The position numbers were made by a program, and so were the translations under genes. From Taibaiella lutea (lineage in GTDB: Bacteria; Bacteroidota; Bacteroidia; Chitinophagales; Chitinophagaceae): a stretch of DNA of 64,000 nt. The notes below the pieces were generated by a model. The model ran no database searches, was not told the DNA's origin, and was given only the letters and a program-made list of their open reading frames with translations. Of the stretch, positions 1 to 8,078 are shown one piece after another. Positions within the stretch are counted from its first letter, which is position 1. Every line of letters begins with the position of its first letter. The stretch is taken from assembly GCF_008629695.1 (NCBI RefSeq), contig NZ_VWSH01000001.1:1-64000 (forward strand), given 5' to 3'.

Positions 1-103
1 ACTGAACTCTTAAACTAAGAAAGTAGCAGCGACGCGGCTTTCAGGATGAAATTCCTACCATTTTCTAAGAACTTTGTCCGCTGCCTTTATCTCTCAGCGG
101 GGT

Positions 104-136
104 GCAAAAGTAGGACCTCATTTCCAATCGGCAAAA
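104..136 (-). promoter_or_regulatory. Leftward Bacteroidota promoter, probably of an rRNA operon
   Basis: On the minus strand a TTTTG box is followed by exactly 19 bases and TACTTTTGC, a full match to the TTTG-N19-TAnnTTTG promoter used by the primary sigma factor of Bacteroidota. Transcription would leave the window to the left. The leader downstream (positions about 1-95, minus strand) contains AAAGTTCTTAGAAAA, which resembles the AGTTCTTTGAAA boxes of Bacteroidota rRNA leaders. That an rRNA operon lies just outside the window is an inference. Confidence 0.55.
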
Positions 137-294
137 TCTTTTTGTTAATTATTTGCATTAATAAACATCGACAATCCAGTGAAATGCAATGTCACAGCCA
201 TTCTCAGGCCAGATATTTATTTAAAACAATCTGTAGACTCGTTTGTTACCGCCTGATTAGCAGGCATATCATCGACTTTTGGCAAGGTTTATGA

Positions 295-510
295 AAAGAA
301 ACTTTCAGCGCAGGAGCATTATCTTCCCCGCAGAGGCACCAAAGCGCGGGAGGAAGGTGGTTTGAAGGTAAAAAACGTGAAGGGGTTAGCGTAAGGGATA
401 GCAGTGTAAATCCTTTTTTGGAAGGCAACGAACCCAAAAAGATTGAAACGGATAGCCCGACCCCTTGCGTAGCTTGGGGCTACGTCAAAAAACAAAAAGA
501 TGATATTGAT
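295..510. ncRNA. Structured intergenic element, possible ncRNA or dispersed repeat
   Basis: There is no credible gene in 1-609. This GC-richer block folds back on itself. AAGGGGT (about 401-407) pairs with ACCCCTT (about 460-466). Inside that, AATCCTTTTT faces AAAAAGATT. A further hairpin, GCGTAGC/GCTACGT, lies at about 466-485. Words such as GGGATAGCAGTG and CGGATAGCCCGACC look familiar from intergenic DNA of other Bacteroidota, but that is memory, not a search. The short minus-strand reading frames through it look like chance. Strand and function are unknown. Confidence 0.35.
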
Positions 511-609
511 TAACAACCATAAATAAAGCTACTATTATGATACAATATCATCCCAACGAGCAACCTGTATTTTGTCGTCTTACAATAAACAGACAGATAC
601 AAAAGCATT

Positions 610-1491
610 ATGATTCCTATTCATGATTTTGCGACAGATACGGTAGAAAAAACGCCTTTTAAATTTATTCCATTAAATCAAAGGTCGGATTATGATACAA
701 CAAAGGCACATCGTCACAGATACTATGAGATATTTCTGTTTGCAAAAGGCGGAGGTTACCATGAAATTGACTTCAATGCTTATAATATAACAGATTGCAG
801 TATCCATTTTGTTTCTCCAGGACAGGTGCATAAGGTAAGGAGGGAGCCTGATTCTTTCGGTTCCATTTTGTTATTTTCAAGCGACTTTTATTATTTTGGC
901 ACGAAGGTGAATTTGCCATTATATGAATTTTCATTTCTGAATACACATACACAAGGCTCTCCCATTGTTCAACTTAATGAACATCAATTTGATGAATTGT
1001 TAAATCTATCAAGGATGATGGGAGCAGAAAAATCATTGAACGATGTTTCGGGAAGAGAGGTTATCCGGACTTATCTTCATGCTTTCCTCCTGAAATGCCA
1101 CCAATACCAGTCTCATCAAAATCCGCAACAACATCTGGATGGTCATGGTTTGTTTCTGAAATTTAAAAGTCTGCTGGAAGATTCTTATACCAAGGAGCAT
1201 TTGTCCTCTTTTTACGCAAATGCACTTTATGTCTCAAACAAAAAATTGAATGAACTTTGTAAGACTTTTGCGGGCTCAACGCTTAGTGATTTAATTAAGG
1301 AAAGGTTATTACTGGAGGCTAAACGGCTGTTGCTTCATTCCAATAATAGTGTAAAGGAAATAAGTTATCATCTTGGATTTGAAGATCCGGCTTATTTTAA
1401 TAGATTTTTCAGGAAACATCTTGAAATGTCTCCTGTTCTTTTCAAGAAAAGCCATTTAGAGCCTGAGAGGATGGAAGATGAGTTAGCTTAA
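610..1491 (+). CDS. AraC family transcriptional regulator
   Basis: A 293-residue protein with the two-part AraC plan. The N-terminal cupin-like ligand domain (about 20-150) carries the HRHRYYEIFLF stretch typical of AraC sensor domains. The C-terminal double helix-turn-helix (about 195-282) includes the recognisable VKEISYHLGFEDPAYFNRFFRK segment, split here only by the usual family variation. It should bind DNA in response to a small molecule. No target operon is evident: the next gene converges on it, and a hairpin at 1523-1552 closes both. The ATG at 610 is the first in-frame start. The family is certain; the ligand is unknown. Confidence 0.9.
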   Translation: MIPIHDFATDTVEKTPFKFIPLNQRSDYDTTKAHRHRYYEIFLFAKGGGYHEIDFNAYNITDCSIHFVSPGQVHKVRREPDSFGSILLFSSDFYYFGTKVNLPLYEFSFLNTHTQGSPIVQLNEHQFDELLNLSRMMGAEKSLNDVSGREVIRTYLHAFLLKCHQYQSHQNPQQHLDGHGLFLKFKSLLEDSYTKEHLSSFYANALYVSNKKLNELCKTFAGSTLSDLIKERLLLEAKRLLLHSNNSVKEISYHLGFEDPAYFNRFFRKHLEMSPVLFKKSHLEPERMEDELA

Positions 1492-1522
1492 TCTTTACAA
1501 ATACACGAAACAATAAACAATA

Positions 1523-1552
1523 TAAACCCTGTCAGATATCTGGCAGGGTTTA
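1523..1552. terminator. Bidirectional terminator hairpin
   Basis: AAACCCTG and CAGGGTTT form the base of an inverted repeat with an inner TCAG/CTGG stem around ATAT. It sits between two converging stop codons (1491 and 1567), so it can serve both genes. Confidence 0.7.
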
Positions 1553-1566
1553 TTATTTAGGTAAAG

Positions 1567-2583
1567 CTATTGTCTGAAAAATATTTCAGTGGCTCCATAA
1601 CCATATCTCGGATTCCATTCGCTTTGGAAAAAATCTACTTCGTGAACAGACTTTAACAATGAATGAATTTCTTCTTTTAGCCTTCCTTTTCCAACACCAT
1701 GAATAACTACAAGAGATTGTTGATGGTGGCGAATTGCATTATCCAATGCATCTTCAAAGGCGTTCAATTGAATACTCAGCATTTCGTAATTGCTAAGACT
1801 ATTGATATCATCTACTAATTTCTCAATGTGCAAATCTATTTCCTGCTTTGGTTTGGAGGTTTTTGAATATTTCAATTCTTCTACCATTTTTGCCAAAGAT
1901 TCTTTTGACTTATAGTCTTCCTGAATATCTTTAATATCCGATTCGTTTGAAAAATCATCAGCGAGCTTGATATGGAACATCGGATGGTTTTCCTGTTGCA
2001 GTTTATTGATAAACCCAAACAGCTTCTTCGGTTTGATTCTTATTGTGTCTTTTAAAGGTTTGGCGGGCGACAAGACACTTGTCTGCTCTATAACCCATGA
2101 AAAGCGTGGCTGTTCATGCATTTCACTAAATGGAATATCATGAAGGTAGAAATGTGCAAATGGCTGCAATGTTGCTTTATGAGAAAATAGAGAACCGGCA
2201 TGGCCTGTGCACTCGTAATGTAGTGTGATGTTATAATTGGTTTGATTAATGAAATAAGCTTTCAGTTTATCAACCACGTCTTCAAACTCATCAAATTTAA
2301 AAACAGGCAGGAAAGAAAGATGAAAACCGGAGCTAACACCGTGTTCGACTTTTTTCTTATGTTTTTCTACAGGGATATCATCAATATGTTTAATCGTAGC
2401 TGGTTTTGCTTTTCTCTGTTCTGTAAACCATTTTAAATACGGATGGTCCACTTCGTCCAAAAAAACAGGAAAATGCGTGCCGCCAACTTCAACTTCCACC
2501 ATATCATTATTCAAAATACCTACAACCCTGCCCTCTTCGCCGGTCCTCTTCAGTAAAACAATATCTCCAATCGAAAATTTCAT
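1567..2583 (-). CDS. DUF2027/Smr domain-containing protein
   Basis: A protein of about 338 residues when started at the ATG at 2583; a longer frame upstream adds an unlikely 13-residue tail. The N-terminus (MKFSIGDIVLLKRTGEEG) resembles the SH3-like KOW fold of DUF2027 proteins. The last 90 residues are an Smr domain, as in the C-terminus of MutS2, with IDLH at about 249 and the HGVGKG nucleic-acid-binding loop at about 295. Smr domains bind or cut nucleic acids, so a role in DNA or RNA processing is likely but not shown. It runs toward the AraC gene and has its own upstream region, shared with the divergent B12 riboswitch. Confidence 0.85.
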   Translation of the reverse strand: MKFSIGDIVLLKRTGEEGRVVGILNNDMVEVEVGGTHFPVFLDEVDHPYLKWFTEQRKAKPATIKHIDDIPVEKHKKKVEHGVSSGFHLSFLPVFKFDEFEDVVDKLKAYFINQTNYNITLHYECTGHAGSLFSHKATLQPFAHFYLHDIPFSEMHEQPRFSWVIEQTSVLSPAKPLKDTIRIKPKKLFGFINKLQQENHPMFHIKLADDFSNESDIKDIQEDYKSKESLAKMVEELKYSKTSKPKQEIDLHIEKLVDDINSLSNYEMLSIQLNAFEDALDNAIRHHQQSLVVIHGVGKGRLKEEIHSLLKSVHEVDFFQSEWNPRYGYGATEIFFRQ

Positions 2584-2682
2584 GAATGTCCTTTCTTTTA
2601 TAAATCTGTGATATAAGGCCACGACTTACAAATTTCGCTACATTTTTTTATTATGCGGCCATTTATATTTTTTTTACCTTTG

Positions 2683-2826
2683 CTCCGCAATCAGAACAGG
2701 GAATCCGGTGTGAATCCGGAACAGTACCCGCTGCTGTAAGTTCCATTATATTATTACAAATCATGCCACTGTAAAGTTTTACGGGAAGGCTGTAATAAAG
2801 GGAACGAGTCAGAAGACCTCCTGGTC
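2683..2826 (+). promoter_or_regulatory. Cobalamin (B12) riboswitch
   Basis: The conserved parts of a cobalamin aptamer occur in order: GGGAATCCGGTGTGAATCC followed by ACAGTACCCGCTGCTGTAAG (about 2699-2740), GCCACTG (about 2764), GGGAAGGC (about 2782) and GAGTCAGAAGACC (about 2805). A TACCTTTGC motif just before it (2675-2683) could be the -7 box, though no clear -33 box is seen. The aptamer lies about 150 bases upstream of the DUF4465 gene and should repress the locus when cobalamin is plentiful. Confidence 0.93.
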
Positions 2827-2973
2827 GCATTTTAACAATCCATCGCTTTCGGGAATAAAAGTGAAGATAAGAGACGTTGATGGCTGTATTCCGTGAGCCA
2901 AATTCCAACTTATTTTTCCTGCATTGCTCAAAAGGGTCGATTTTATTCATTTTTAAAATTGTCAATCTTTTTT

Positions 2974-4215
2974 ATGCAACAAAAATTACAAAGATTTTTC
3001 GCAGTAACGGCGTTAACATTAGGCAGCGTATCATTACAGGCACAAACTATTTCAACTTTAGACGACCTTATTTTACCGTCTCCAAACAGCGATTTTGCGG
3101 GCACGCAAACTGCGGCGGGAGATTATGAATTCCAGAGCGGGCATGTAAAATTCTTTGGAACACTTGAAAGCTGGGGGGGATACGGAAGATTCAATTATAC
3201 CAATGTAGTTGACAGTACCAATCCGTCATTTACAAATGACAAAGCAGCCATAACCGGCAAAGGTTATGACAATTCAGATAATTACGGTGTAGTTTACCTG
3301 ACTCAGGACTACCCTGCACATCCAACACAAAGCCTGCTGATAGGCGCAAAGTTGCAGGGGGCAGCAGCCGGAAGCAAAGTACTTGGAACATACCTGACCA
3401 ATACTACTTATGCTTACTTGTATATGAAAGACAATTACACAACCGGAGATTTTCTGAAATTAGTTATCAGAGGTTACTTAAATAATGTAAAAACTACAGA
3501 TAGTGTAATATTTGATTTGGCAAAATATACTGCAACAGATACTGTTCTTGTAAAAAACTGGGAATGGGTCAACCTGCTTCCTTTAGGCAATGTAGATAGC
3601 ATCAATTTCCAGATATTATCTTCAGATGACTTTACGCCTTATTATGCTGCGTTCGACAATTTCACTACTCTGGATGGTGTATGCCCGCACGCTGCAGGCA
3701 TTATCGCTTCCACATTGAATGAAAACAGTGTGACCATTACCTGGAACGGAAGTGTAGAAAACCTTACAACTGATTATGAAGTTGCGGTGGATGTTTCCAA
3801 TACATTAGCTCCTACAGCAACTGCCGTAACGGTTACTGCCCCAACATATTCAAAAAATGCATTGGTTCCCAATACAACTTATTACGCACATATAAGAGCT
3901 ACTTGTCCTGACGGTGGGTTTTCTGACTGGGATACTGCAAGTTTTAAGACATTACCGGTTACCGGCATTTCAAATGCCAACGGCAATGAAATGAAGATCG
4001 TTTTAAGTCCTAATCCTGCAAATGATTTCATTCATTTACAAACAGCTATTTCTGTTGATGCAGATATTTATAATCTGGAAGGCAGATTATTGCGGCATAT
4101 TGAAAATGCAAAACAAGTTGATATCCGTAATTTAGCAGCGGGCACTTATTTGTTAAGGGTTGTAAATGATAAAAATGCAAGCCAGCAATCAACTTTACGG
4201 TTCATAAAGAATTAA
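2974..4215 (+). CDS. DUF4465 domain-containing T9SS cargo protein
   Basis: About 413 residues from the ATG at 2974, chosen because it begins a signal peptide (MQQKLQRFFAVTALTLGSVSLQAQ) and lies downstream of the riboswitch. Residues about 25-235 match DUF4465, with a DDL start and GxYGRFNYTN-like strands. A fibronectin type III-like module follows (about 240-325), then a T9SS type A sorting domain (LSPNPANDFIHL to the end). The protein should be exported across the outer membrane and attached to the surface. DUF4465 proteins recur in Bacteroidota cobalamin loci, and the riboswitch supports a role in B12 capture. Direct cobalamin binding is inferred, not shown. Confidence 0.85.
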   Translation: MQQKLQRFFAVTALTLGSVSLQAQTISTLDDLILPSPNSDFAGTQTAAGDYEFQSGHVKFFGTLESWGGYGRFNYTNVVDSTNPSFTNDKAAITGKGYDNSDNYGVVYLTQDYPAHPTQSLLIGAKLQGAAAGSKVLGTYLTNTTYAYLYMKDNYTTGDFLKLVIRGYLNNVKTTDSVIFDLAKYTATDTVLVKNWEWVNLLPLGNVDSINFQILSSDDFTPYYAAFDNFTTLDGVCPHAAGIIASTLNENSVTITWNGSVENLTTDYEVAVDVSNTLAPTATAVTVTAPTYSKNALVPNTTYYAHIRATCPDGGFSDWDTASFKTLPVTGISNANGNEMKIVLSPNPANDFIHLQTAISVDADIYNLEGRLLRHIENAKQVDIRNLAAGTYLLRVVNDKNASQQSTLRFIKN

Positions 4216-4222
4216 ATAACCA

Positions 4223-4253
4223 ACAAACCCGCAGGCCATTTTTGCGGGTTTGT
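4223..4253 (+). terminator. Terminator hairpin inside the B12 locus
   Basis: ACAAACCCGCA and TGCGGGTTTGT make an 11-bp stem eight bases after the stop at 4215, followed by a short T-rich tract. It may reduce expression of the downstream genes relative to the first. Confidence 0.65.
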
Positions 4254-4269
4254 TTCATTAAGATAAGCT

Positions 4270-5262
4270 ATGTATAGATTTCTATCTTCAACTATTTTAT
4301 TGTTTGCAATGCTATCTGCAAAGGCTCAGTATGCTCCGCAAACTCCCTTGCAAGGCAACACAGCTATTCCTCAAAACGACAGCAGAATTGTTGACTGGGC
4401 GGCGACCTGTTCTATAGAAAGAGGCTGGCTGGACATTGCGGATACAAGCCTGGGGCATCCGACATTGGGTTCAGAATCTGATGCCGTCGGCATTCCGGGT
4501 AGTGGTGTTGTAAGTCTGGGCGACAGCGGCGTTGCTGTATTGACATTTAATTACCATATTTATAACGGAAGCGGAGCTGATTTTGCTGTATTTGAAAACG
4601 GATTTTCCAATCCTGAAAATGATTCGTTTGCCTATCTGGAATTGGCCTTTGTAGAAGTGAGTTCTGATGGTATTCACTATTTCCGTTTCCCTGCTTCATC
4701 TGCTATGCAGGATACTGTTCAGATTGATAATTTTACTTATTCCCTTGCTTCCAAGTATCATAACCTTGCAGGTAAATATGTAAGTGGTTACGGCACTCCT
4801 TTTGATCTGGAAGATTTAAAAAATATACAAGGTTTAGACATTAATAATATCAGCCACGTTCGCCTTGTGGATGTAATCGGTTCTATTAATCCTTTATATG
4901 CCAGCATGGACAAAGACAATCATATTATAAATGAAGCTTACCCTTCTCCTTATCCTTCGGCCGGTTTTGATTTGAATGGCGTTGGCGTCATTAACAGCTT
5001 AAAACCAACATCTGTAAAGGAACTCAATAACTCTGTTTCAATAAAAATTTATCCCAACCCTACTAATGATATAGTTTATATAATCAGTGAAAACGGGAAT
5101 AAGGTTCATTATTCATTAAAGGATATAACGGGTAAAGAAATTTGTAATGGTTCTTTTTCAGGACAAACATTTTTATCCTTAAAAGAAAGAAACAAAGGGT
5201 TTTATTTCCTTTATCTTGAGTATGGGAACGAACATTTTGTTCAAAAAATCATCAAATATTAG
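4270..5262 (+). CDS. Cell-surface protein with T9SS sorting domain, B12 locus
   Basis: 330 residues: signal peptide (MYRFLSSTILLFAMLSAKAQ), a beta-rich body of about 230 residues containing FAVFENGF and DLNGVGVIN, and a C-terminal T9SS type A sorting domain (IKIYPNPTNDIVYI). I know this family only as an uncharacterised cell-surface protein that tends to sit beside DUF4465 and BtuG-like genes in Bacteroidota. Its place behind a cobalamin riboswitch suggests that it helps capture B12 at the surface. The ATG at 4270 follows the 4223-4253 hairpin. The next gene starts two bases after its stop, so the two are probably translationally linked. Confidence 0.75.
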   Translation: MYRFLSSTILLFAMLSAKAQYAPQTPLQGNTAIPQNDSRIVDWAATCSIERGWLDIADTSLGHPTLGSESDAVGIPGSGVVSLGDSGVAVLTFNYHIYNGSGADFAVFENGFSNPENDSFAYLELAFVEVSSDGIHYFRFPASSAMQDTVQIDNFTYSLASKYHNLAGKYVSGYGTPFDLEDLKNIQGLDINNISHVRLVDVIGSINPLYASMDKDNHIINEAYPSPYPSAGFDLNGVGVINSLKPTSVKELNNSVSIKIYPNPTNDIVYIISENGNKVHYSLKDITGKEICNGSFSGQTFLSLKERNKGFYFLYLEYGNEHFVQKIIKY

Positions 5263-5263
5263 C

Positions 5264-6355
5264 ATGTTCGCATTGCTTCAAAAGAAAAGCTTTTTAATAT
5301 TACTATTGTCAGTTATGATGATGGATATTGCCTGTGTCAGAGATAAACCGGAACCGTCCAATCCAGGCAATAATAACTCTGAAGGGAGAAAAGTATTCAT
5401 TGCAAATGAAGGAAGCCTTGGCAATGGCAATGCTTCTTTTTCATTCTATAATATTGATAAAGACAGCGTATATAACAATATTTATGAAACGGCAAACGGA
5501 CAAGGACCGGGTGATGTTTTACAGAGCGTATTAATTGATAATGACCGCATTTACCTGGCTGTTAATAACTCTGACAAGGTGGCTGTCATCGATAAAAGCA
5601 ATTATACATTATTGGGCAATATTCAGGTGCCTAAACCGAGATATTTATTAAAATTAAGCGCTGATAAAATGTACGTCAGCAGCCTTTATAATGCACAAAT
5701 CAATATCGTGAATCCATCAAATTTCCAGGTAACCGGAAAGATTGATGTTGATTATAAAAATTCTGAAGGATTAACAGCTTTGAATGACAAAGTATATGCC
5801 TGCAACTGGGATACGGCTTGTAATTACATTTATGAAATTGATGCTGCAACAGATGCCATTACTGCAAGAATCCATATTGCGGGAAAGGCATCGCAGCAGG
5901 TATTAGTAGATAAAAATAAAATGCTTTGGGTATTGGCAGGTAATGTTTACAAAGGAAAAACGGCTTCGTTAACCCAAATAAATCCTGCTACAAAAACTAT
6001 AATCAAAAGTTTTTTATTTCCTGCGGGCGCGGATATTATGAAGCCTTGCTGGAATCCGACAAATGATACTTTATATTTTCTTGGTGTGAATTATAATGGA
6101 GGAACGGATTATAATGGTGTTTACAGAATGTCTATAGATGACAATGCCATACCTTCTGCTCTCTTTATTCCCGCACAACCGTTACAATATTTCTGGGGGT
6201 TGGCGGTCGATTCTGTTAAAAATCAGATATATGTTGCGGATCCGAAAGGCTTTATTCAAAACGGCACCATTTCTATATACCAAACCAATGGGATTCAATT
6301 AAAGTCTTTCAATGTGGGAATCGGGCCGGGTTTTTTTAGTTTCGATAACCGGTAG
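5264..6355 (+). CDS. BtuG-like beta-propeller lipoprotein (DUF5074/YncE-like)
   Basis: About 363 residues from the ATG at 5264, two bases after the preceding stop. A longer in-frame start inside the upstream gene would spoil the signal sequence. The lipoprotein signal ends in MDIAC, with Cys24 as lipidation site. The rest is a propeller of repeated blades (RIYLAVNNSDKVAVID, KMYVSSLYNAQINIVNP, KVYACNWDTACNYIYEID). This is the architecture of BtuG, the surface lipoprotein that binds cobalamin with high affinity and caps BtuB in gut Bacteroides. Location in a B12-riboswitch locus supports that role. The partner BtuB is not in this window. Confidence 0.8.
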   Translation: MFALLQKKSFLILLLSVMMMDIACVRDKPEPSNPGNNNSEGRKVFIANEGSLGNGNASFSFYNIDKDSVYNNIYETANGQGPGDVLQSVLIDNDRIYLAVNNSDKVAVIDKSNYTLLGNIQVPKPRYLLKLSADKMYVSSLYNAQINIVNPSNFQVTGKIDVDYKNSEGLTALNDKVYACNWDTACNYIYEIDAATDAITARIHIAGKASQQVLVDKNKMLWVLAGNVYKGKTASLTQINPATKTIIKSFLFPAGADIMKPCWNPTNDTLYFLGVNYNGGTDYNGVYRMSIDDNAIPSALFIPAQPLQYFWGLAVDSVKNQIYVADPKGFIQNGTISIYQTNGIQLKSFNVGIGPGFFSFDNR

Positions 6356-6466
6356 CGATAAAAATAATTTCATTTTTTTGAAAGATGTGTTTTGAATTTA
6401 GCGGCTAAATTATATCTTTACGCTAATTCTGAAAATTCATTCAAAGACAAAACATCATATATTAGC

Positions 6467-7000
6467 ATGAGAAAAATTCTTCAATTAGGACTTGTATGTG
6501 CAGGTATCGGAATTATTGCTGCAGCATCTTCCTGCTCAAAGCCTTATAATTCGGGGCCATATCCTGGTCAGGATACTACAAAAAACAGCTTTAGGGGAAC
6601 GTTTACAGCCACTATTGACGGAGAAGCTTTTTCTGCTGAAAATAAATGGGCAAGCGACAAAAAAGATGACAACGGCATCAGAACTGTAACTATTTCAGGT
6701 GTTATGGATAGTAAAGCTAAAGATCCTTCTACTAATCAGAGCATTTCACTTTCTATTTATGATTATAAAGGCCCGGGTTTTTATCCAATTCAATTTGGTA
6801 CAGCCGGCAGCTATATTATGCTTAACAAAGGAACTGCAACCTCTTATCTGGCTAAAACAGGCGATACGCTTGCCCTGATCCAGATTACAAATGATGCAGG
6901 CACACTGGACGGTACATTCAATTTTGTAGTTGCTCCGGGTGGCATTGGCGAATCTGACAATCATAATATCAACAACGGTGCGTTCAGCGTTCCGAAATAA
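6467..7000 (+). CDS. Small DUF6252-like lipoprotein
   Basis: 177 residues from the ATG at 6467, which gives a clean lipoprotein signal (MRKILQLGLVCAGIGIIAAASSC, Cys23) that upstream starts would bury. The body is one beta-rich domain beginning FRGTFTATIDGEAFSAENKW, similar to DUF6252 proteins, and lacks motifs of known enzymes. It is the fourth gene after the B12 riboswitch and is followed by a strong hairpin (7035-7065). Function is unknown; context suggests an accessory surface or periplasmic protein of the cobalamin locus. Confidence 0.65.
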   Translation: MRKILQLGLVCAGIGIIAAASSCSKPYNSGPYPGQDTTKNSFRGTFTATIDGEAFSAENKWASDKKDDNGIRTVTISGVMDSKAKDPSTNQSISLSIYDYKGPGFYPIQFGTAGSYIMLNKGTATSYLAKTGDTLALIQITNDAGTLDGTFNFVVAPGGIGESDNHNINNGAFSVPK

Positions 7001-7034
7001 GCATTATAATATTTAACACTGTAATTAACATACA

Positions 7035-7065
7035 GCCGGCATTCATTTACGAATGCCGGTTTTAT
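7035..7065 (+). terminator. Terminator hairpin
   Basis: GCCGGCATTC and GAATGCCGG form a 9-10 bp stem followed by TTTTATTTTT, right after the stop at 7000. It separates the DUF6252-like gene from the thioredoxin-fold gene that starts at 7075. Confidence 0.8.
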
Positions 7066-7074
7066 TTTTGACCC

Positions 7075-8013
7075 ATGAACGAAACCAATAAACTAAAGAA
7101 AATCCTGTTAGTATCCTTATCGGTAATTTTAGGAGCCCTTTTCATTTTTTCAGCGTGGAGCAAAACCCAACCTAACCTTCAGCTTTTTGAATTTATAATA
7201 GAAAGCCAGGTACATTTGTCAAAACAGCTTTCTGCAGTTCTTGCAAGGTTTTTTATTGGTATTGAAGGCGGGTTAGGACTATTATTATTTGCCAATATTT
7301 TCGGTTATGGCAGATGGGTCTTAAAAGTTTGCATCGGGCTATTAATTGTATTCTCCATTCATCTTTTGTATCTTCTTATATCGCATGGAAATGATGTCAA
7401 TTGCGGATGTATGGGCGATATTGTACCAATGACTCCTGTTGAATCTTTATTGAAGAATGTTGGCTTGCTTGCAGGTTTACTGGTTCTTCTTAAATGGCAT
7501 AAAACGAAAGATGGCGTTCTTCTTGATTACGGTTCGTTTATCCTGTGCGGCATAATTGTTGCAGTGCCGTTTTTTATTTTCCCGTTTACAAAAGAAACGC
7601 AGATGCCTTTGTCGAAATTATACACAACAACAAGGTCAGAACATCCAACGGTAGAATTAAGAAAAGGGAAACATATCCTTTGTTTCATGAGCTTAAGCTG
7701 CTCGCATTGCAGAGATGCTGCCAAAAAAATCGCCATCCTTAAGAAGGAAAACCCTACGCTGCCATTTTATTTTGCATTGGCTTCCGGCACTGACAGCACA
7801 AGGGCTAAGCGTTTTAACGATTTCCTTACGGATACAAAAGTAAAAGACATTCCTTATCATTTCCTTGAACAAAAAGATTTTGTGGATATGGTCAAAGCAG
7901 CGGGAAATATGGGTGTTCCTGTTATTCTTTGGATGCAGGATACAACGGCAGTAAGAAATGTAAATTTAGATGAATTAAATATGGCAGATTTAAATGCCTG
8001 GCTGTCTCAATAA
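7075..8013 (+). CDS. MauE/DoxX-like membrane protein fused to a thioredoxin fold
   Basis: 312 residues. The first 170 form a four- or five-helix membrane domain of the MauE/DoxX type, with an NCGCMGD motif near 109-115. The C-terminal part (about 195-312) has a thioredoxin fold with CSHC at 209-212 and a later GVPVILWM segment corresponding to the cis-Pro loop. Such proteins pass reducing power across the inner membrane to periplasmic thiols. It lies a few bases beyond a terminator, so it may be expressed only by read-through from the B12 locus or from its own weak promoter. Substrate is unknown. Confidence 0.75.
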   Translation: MNETNKLKKILLVSLSVILGALFIFSAWSKTQPNLQLFEFIIESQVHLSKQLSAVLARFFIGIEGGLGLLLFANIFGYGRWVLKVCIGLLIVFSIHLLYLLISHGNDVNCGCMGDIVPMTPVESLLKNVGLLAGLLVLLKWHKTKDGVLLDYGSFILCGIIVAVPFFIFPFTKETQMPLSKLYTTTRSEHPTVELRKGKHILCFMSLSCSHCRDAAKKIAILKKENPTLPFYFALASGTDSTRAKRFNDFLTDTKVKDIPYHFLEQKDFVDMVKAAGNMGVPVILWMQDTTAVRNVNLDELNMADLNAWLSQ

Positions 8014-8026
8014 AAGTACAAAAAGC

Positions 8027-8063
8027 AAAACGGGCATTATTTTCTTCAGATAATGCCCGTTTT
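8027..8063. terminator. Bidirectional terminator hairpin
   Basis: AAAACGGGCATTAT and ATAATGCCCGTTTT form a perfect 14-bp stem between the converging genes ending at 8013 and 8079, with A and T tracts on the proper sides for both directions. Confidence 0.85.
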
Positions 8064-8078
8064 TATATAATAGCATCG

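Noticed and set aside
295-510. RNase P RNA, tmRNA or 6S RNA
   Set aside because: None of the conserved cores (for example GAGGAAAGTCC of RNase P, or a tRNA-like end for tmRNA) is present.
46-516. Short frames in the first 600 bases
   Set aside because: Their products have no recognisable features, run through a structured repeat and the rRNA-like leader, and overlap one another on both strands.
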